DNA from: Humulus lupulus
Lineage: Eukaryota > Streptophyta > Magnoliopsida > Rosales > Cannabaceae
Reading direction: 5' to 3'
Assembly: GCF_963169125.1 (NCBI RefSeq)
Contig: NC_084794.1
Span: 157,986,858 to 158,050,857, forward strand
DNA length: 64,000 bases
Part shown: positions 59,044 through 64,000 of the stretch, piece after piece
Layout: every line of letters starts with the position of its first letter
Position numbering within the stretch: position 1 is the stretch's first letter
Made by a program: the position numbers and the translations under genes
The notes under the pieces: generated by a model
Told to the model about the DNA's origin: nothing
What the model saw: the letters and a program-made list of their open reading frames with translations, nothing else
The model's database searches: none

Positions 59044-59797
59044 TGTTGACGAAGTTCTTCGCCAACATGTATTTAATAGAATAAGAGAATGGGATTAGTG
59101 CTAAGTAATGAACCGTAACAGATGAATGATCTTGAAATAAAATGGTGATACGAATACTTTTTTAGGTGGTTCAAAGGTTAAAATCCTTCTACTCCATCAG
59201 CCAATATTATTGCTAGTTTTCTGGTATTCTTTACAGGGTATTTCTTTACACCATAGAATCCAACCCTTTGCAACTCCCAGGGTCTCCATATTTATAGGAG
59301 AGGGCACCTGGGGGTTGGCAAGGGGGGCCATCCCGTGACCCTCTTACCCATCATGTCACTTCTGTGACATTCATGATTAATTCCTAAAACCTGACAAGTG
59401 AAGTGTGGTCTAATCAATAGGTAAGGGGGATAATCGGCCGCACGACTCAACCCAGTTGTGGGTGCCTGAACACGCACGTTTATGCTGCGTGTCCGAGAAT
59501 TCAGGGATATATCAGACACATGATGTCTGATATATGCACGTTTATATTGCGTGGTTGACTTTATAAGGAGTCACAGCTGCCAACTCAAGCTCGTATCTCG
59601 AACTGGAGGTCTTCTTAGCCCGCGGTGTCCATACTTCTGACCCGACTCCTTAGTAACCTTAGTAAGCCTTTGGTTACCTTAAGCTAAAGAGGTGGGACCT
59701 GGTAACAGCAGCTCCGGGTACATGTCATCCACGTGACTAATAAATAATTATGCCATACCTCAGCTCGCTAATAGCCCATGGAGAATTAGGGCATACA
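59044..59797 (-). repeat. 5' LTR of element D
   Basis: This 754-bp partner of 44870-45613 is followed by the TSD AAAAG. Confidence 0.92.
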
Positions 59798-59869
59798 AAA
59801 AGATTCTTAACCTGCGATGAAGAACAAAAGATAGTTAGTGGCATGTGCGAGTACAATAATCACCAGAAA

Positions 59870-60129
59870 AAATATATGTGAATCATATTTGCCTCCGTTT
59901 CTTTCAAACAATTAGACTTAGCAACTTCTTCAGCTTTGTCTATTATCGAGTGCCATATTTCATAGGCGTTCTCGATATGTATATATTTTCCTATCATTTC
60001 ATTAGGCAAGCTATAAAGCAAGCAATAACGAGCCAAATGATTGGACTTACTACCATCACTATATTTTTCATGTTATTCGTAACCATGTGAAAAGGATGGA
60101 ACTGATAGGGGCTCTTCAATAACTGCATT
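59870..60129 (-). pseudogene. Decayed copia-type gag fragment, distal part (low confidence)
   Basis: On the minus strand, a frame entering from 62629-62508 and joined across the solo LTR continues here. It shows one in-frame TAA, then the stretch NHLARYCLLYSLPNEMIGKY and a NAYEIWHSIIDKAEE segment. This resembles the ARYL..SL..E....ayeiW pattern of copia-type gag (UBN2-like). It ends at a stop near 59875. It is probably a relic of an older copia element that is the host of the younger insertions. A decayed cellular gene is the alternative. Confidence 0.45.
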
Positions 60130-62507
60130 TGTAACGCCATACTACCTTAGAGCCATTACTAAGTGAGTTTAAAATGTGCAATTAACTCGCTCAGCGAGGT
60201 TTTTAGAACAAAAGTGTGATTAAACAAAAAGACAAGGCTGTAATCTTTAAAAGTACTCCATTTCACTAAAAGTTCCAGTAGTTTAACATTTGGGATCCCA
60301 AAACGAGGTTTGTAAACTATTTACAACTCAAAATAGATACACAGTTGACAAATTATCAAAAACAGAGTTTAGTACAGCCATTTCTCAAAAATGCCCCAAA
60401 CCAAAGCAGTCGGGTAGGCCAAACATGTACGTGCCGCCCCCACGCTCTCCGTACTCATGGCTGGTTGACTTTTTCTTTGCCCTTACCTGCAACACAAAGC
60501 ACCCGTGAGCCGAGGCCCAGCAAGAAAACTCACACAGTACATAACATATGCATATCACACAGTTGCTATGACAGATAGCTCATAGTCAATCAGGCAATCC
60601 ACAAGATTAAACACATATACGGCCATGCCGTCCCAGAAGCGTTGCCAAAGCCTGGGATCTCGGTCTACACTGTAAGGATATCCCATCTATCCATTAGGGT
60701 CTCACCCTAACCACAAGCACTCCATGTGCTAAGTGGTATTCCCGGCCCCATTGCCGTTCTCGGCGTTCGCCGTTCTCGGCCCCTTTGCCGTTCATTCTGC
60801 TACAACCATATTTGGCATTCTCAAACAACAATCAAACATATAATAGTTCATTTAAAGCTACATCCTAGCAATGATATATCTTAGGGTCGCGCCTTGCAGC
60901 AATACTATGGGCCAAGCCCTGCTCTACGGGTGCTACAGTTTCTTACCTGTACCCTGAGCTTTTCGATGCACCAAGGTCACAAGCACGGTCCTCTATCACG
61001 AGCCTCTCCAAAGTCCTAGTCACAACACATATAAAACACTTTTAATACTAACCAATCCCAAAACCACTTCCTGGGACCAATCCCGCACTCTCGGGACCTC
61101 TAATTCCCTAAAACAACGCATTGGAACCATCCCCCGAGTCCCCGGGCAAAAGCCCTAAAAATGAAATTTTTGGCTGTCAAAAATGGCCTCGGGCCACGGC
61201 ACTCCCTTCAAGGGTCGTGGCGCCCAGTGTCTTTCCCTCATCCTGATGCAACCTCGCGCTGCGGCGCCCAAGAACAGGGTCGCGGCACTCCTTCGCGAAC
61301 CCAGATTTCTGGGTTTTCCCCTGCGTTTTTCCCGAGCTAAAACCACTCCAAATCATCCTAAACAAGTACCTAAGCCCCAAAACCAATTCAAAACCCCAAA
61401 TGAACCCTTAACAACCTATAAACATCATAAACAAATTCAATCACACATTCACACCCAAAAATCCACTCTTGGGTTTCAAATTTCAGAAACCTAAACCATG
61501 GCTTCTAAGACTTAAACCATAGCTTGAAAAATATGAACCTTGCTTCTAAAATCTTAAACCACATCAGAAACCAAAATGTAAACATGTTAGAACTCTTACC
61601 TCAATCAAGAATCTGGCTTGAACCCTCCTCAATTCCAGCCTCCAACCTCTTTCCTCTTGATTATCCTAGTTGAATTTCCAAGTAAAACCAGCCATTCCCC
61701 CTTTAGATTCCCACACTCAATCTCTGAAAGTTTAAACTTAAATTCAACAAAAGCAGAGCACAAACTCTTACCTCTGAACAATTTTGGCCTAAGCTTGATC
61801 TTGGTTACTTCAAACCTCTTGATTCTCCTCCTAAGACTCAAATTCAGCTTCCTTCTTCAGCTCCTCTTTTGCTCTATCTCTAGGTCTCAAATTTTAGCAT
61901 TTACCAACTATCACCAAGTATAATACGTAAATTCCTTTTTCCTTCTGCTGAAGGCTATCTATCTTGTCAAATGACTATTCCACCCTTCCTCAAATATCCC
62001 TTCCTAACTAAACCTCAGGGGCTCTTTTGTCATTTCATATCTATATTACAATTCTACCATTTTTCCTCCTGAACCTGTTACTCTCAGCGGTTACTAACAG
62101 TTACACAAGTTACTAAATTACCAGTTACCATTAACTCACAAGAACTCAATTTACAAAATCCCCAAAATACCCCCTAGGCTCCTCTCGAGCTGGGTATTTA
62201 GTCCTGTTGTGACCTTTAAACTAATTAGCTCCCTAGGACCGTCTCGGCACGTGCATCACACTGTTATCACCACACTCACGTGGTACAAATCACATAACAC
62301 ATTTATCACATTTATGCCCTCAGCGGGCTAAAATTACCAATTTACCCCTAGCATACAAACAGGGTCCTCACGCATATTTATACCACCTAAGCATGCATTC
62401 TAATCACATATTCGTTTAAATTCATAGATTATCATATTAATTCACTTATTGCCCTCCAGGCACGCTAATCAAGGTCCTAAACCTTATTAGCAACTTGGGG
62501 TGTTACA
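60130..62507 (-). mobile_element. Solo LTR, Tekay-like (S4), inverted
   Basis: This 2378-bp LTR begins TGTAACGCC and ends GGGTGTTACA on the plus strand, with the TSD GCATT at 60125-60129 and 62508-62512. Its reverse complement aligns with S2 (for example 'gtgcctggagggcaataagtg'), which gives the minus orientation. A GC-rich block with GCGGCGCC words lies at about 61180-61290. The ORFs inside are not genes. Confidence 0.9.
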
Positions 62508-62629
62508 GCATTCATTAACTTTTTAGTTTCGAGAACAATCATCATTTCCGAAAACCAACAATGCATGTCATTTAGATCAAATGTGAGAGTTTCGAGGAAG
62601 ACATCAAGAGTATGTTTAAGTGATGGCAT
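62508..62629 (-). pseudogene. Decayed copia-type gag fragment, proximal part (low confidence)
   Basis: The minus strand from ATG at 62629 encodes a segment with FDLNDMHCWFSEMMIVLETK, which recalls the 'L.G.NY..W...M...L' start of copia gag. It reads in frame across the S4 insertion into 60129-59870. Confidence 0.45.
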
Positions 62630-64000
62630 GATTGCTGAAATAAAAAATAATATCACAAAATGAATTTAGCTCATATTATGAATATCAGTAAGTTTTTAGA
62701 ATAGTAAATACGATGCATGGATGCAACAAATTTGAATACACACATAAAAACACTTATTACTAATTCTGCGATAAATTAATTTGAAAATTAATGGACCAAC
62801 CTTAGGGTAGGTCAGACTAATCCCAAATTAATTTTGAGACAATTCTCAAATCCATAAGTGAAAACTTAAAATAATTATTTTCTCTTTTGACTTACAAACA
62901 ACCGCTTAGTTTGGTCAAGATCAACTAGTCTGCTCGAAAGCCTAGTTAATATTTGTGAGTGTAACCCATTATTTTAGATTAATGACGTAACTCAAAAGTA
63001 TGTCTTAGGGTCAGTCAAACTTGAAATACATCATTAAATCCTATTCTTATAAAGAAGTTAACCTTAAATAATAACATAGTCAGAAACCTTCCTTAGGGGA
63101 TGCAAACAAAGGCACTTCGAGGCCCATTTCATGAAACATCGGTGTTAACTAATAATGGAGATCATAGGAGTTGTTGTTATGACTCCTGCTCTCACTCACT
63201 ATTTTAGAATATGTGTTTTCTTAAAACATCTCATGCTTTTTAATTAATTAAATTAATCAAATTAATTTACCAAATGATATTCTAATAGTTACTAATCTCA
63301 TTAAGCATTTAGTTATTAAACAAGATTTAATCATACTGCTAAATAGACCCTTAAACTATCTAGTCAATATATGCTCTAATTATTAATAATATCATTTTCA
63401 TATCTAATAAAATTAATTATCAAATAGGACTTGAAATTAACACTTAAAAACAATTTACCACTTTGTTATAGAGTAATCTAGATTAATTATATGATTTATT
63501 AAATGCATATAATCAAATAGGACGTTCCTAATCAAAACATGTTTATACTCTATATGAGATACATGCTTTAAATAGATATTGTGTGGATAATATGTATGAC
63601 ATGTTATAATGCATGACAATGTTATTAAACACATTTAATTCATCCAAACATTTAAATAAATAAATACAATAAATAAATGGGAGCCGGGTGTTTTGGGTAT
63701 TTTTAGGAAAAATTACAACACTTGCAATAAATTACAAAACAAAATAAAAATAAAACCAAGGCTTTATGTTGAATTTTCATCTCCATCTTTTGTGTCTTCT
63801 ATTATTTTTATGCCATCAAGCCCAATTTTGAATTATAAATGGCTTCAATAATTTTTAAACAATCTTTTAAAAATATTGAACTTGGCTAATTAAAGTCCAA
63901 TAGGTCATTTAGGTCCATTTTGAACTTGAGCCATTTAATTCAAAATTTAATTAGAATTTTGAAATTTCAATTAAAAATTTGGGCCAAGCCCTCAAATTCA
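62630..64000. other. AT-rich region, no gene seen
   Basis: I see no long ORF, no TG/CA pair with a TSD and no primer site. The style (phrases such as 'aggcccatttcatgaaaca' near 63120) suggests another old LTR or intergenic decay, but I cannot place its ends. Confidence 0.5.

Larger units (their letters stand above)
44870..59797 (-). mobile_element. Element D: Tat-type retrotransposon, decayed
   Basis: This 14928-bp element has LTRs at 44870-45613 (744 bp) and 59044-59797 (754 bp), and the perfect TSD AAAAG at 44865-44869 and 59798-59802. Pol is on the minus strand. The layout matches B: primer site, gag-pol, internal polypurine tract, minisatellite, antisense gene, terminal polypurine tract. 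The LTRs differ at roughly 22 positions plus indels (about 3%). A 2273-bp solo LTR (47745-50017) sits in the antisense gene. Stops and frameshifts in gag-pol make it non-functional. Confidence 0.93.

Noticed and set aside
61177..61923. ORFs at 61177-61494 and 61618-61923
   Set aside because: They are inside the inverted solo LTR S4. The composition is that of the LTR GC-rich module and its flank, with no gene-like signal.

Overview
This window is plant nuclear DNA, from a eudicot-like angiosperm judged by the element families. I cannot name the species. It is a heterochromatin-style pile of nested LTR retrotransposons. I find no convincing single-copy host gene, tRNA, rRNA or CRISPR array. 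Nearly every base belongs to an element whose ends can be fixed by TG...CA termini, paired LTRs and 5-bp target-site duplications (TSDs).

Layout. (1) 1-2244 is the end of a copia-like LTR lying in minus orientation. (2) 2245-10262 is a scrap of a Tekay-like LTR holding element A (2491-10203, TSD TTGGG). A is a Ty3/gypsy Tat-type element with 609-bp LTRs, a stop-ridden gag-protease-RT frame on the plus strand and an intron-containing antisense gene. (3) 10263-11528 resembles plant mitochondrial intergenic DNA. (4) 11529-41783 is element C, a decayed Tekay/Del-type chromovirus with an initiator-Met primer site and a C-terminal chromodomain-like region. Its 5' LTR is split by a solo LTR (11950-14329) and by a copia-like solo LTR (15913-32148). 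That copia-like LTR holds element B (17601-32008). C's gag is split by another solo LTR (33066-35246). (5) Element B is a complete Tat-type element with 888-bp LTRs differing at two bases, an uninterrupted 2079-codon gag-pol on the minus strand and an intact multi-exon antisense gene on the plus strand. (6) 41784-44595 is a third copia-like LTR, with a Tat-like solo LTR inserted one base from its terminus. (7) 44870-59797 is element D, a decayed Tat-type element (TSD AAAAG) whose antisense gene is itself hit by a solo LTR (47745-50017). (8) 59803-64000 is AT-rich DNA with a decayed copia-type gag fragment, split by an inverted solo LTR (60130-62507).

How the parts work together. In B and D the order in the sense of pol is: LTR, primer site, gag-pol, an internal polypurine tract, a minisatellite, an antisense gene running tail-to-tail toward pol, the terminal polypurine tract, LTR. 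The antisense genes of A, B and D each have a TATA-like element, a 5'-leader intron and a domain resembling the 'putative gypsy type transposon' (Transposase_28) family. The most unusual observations are the internal polypurine tract, which in each element copies that element's own terminal tract, and a start codon in B's antisense gene that appears to be assembled by splicing.
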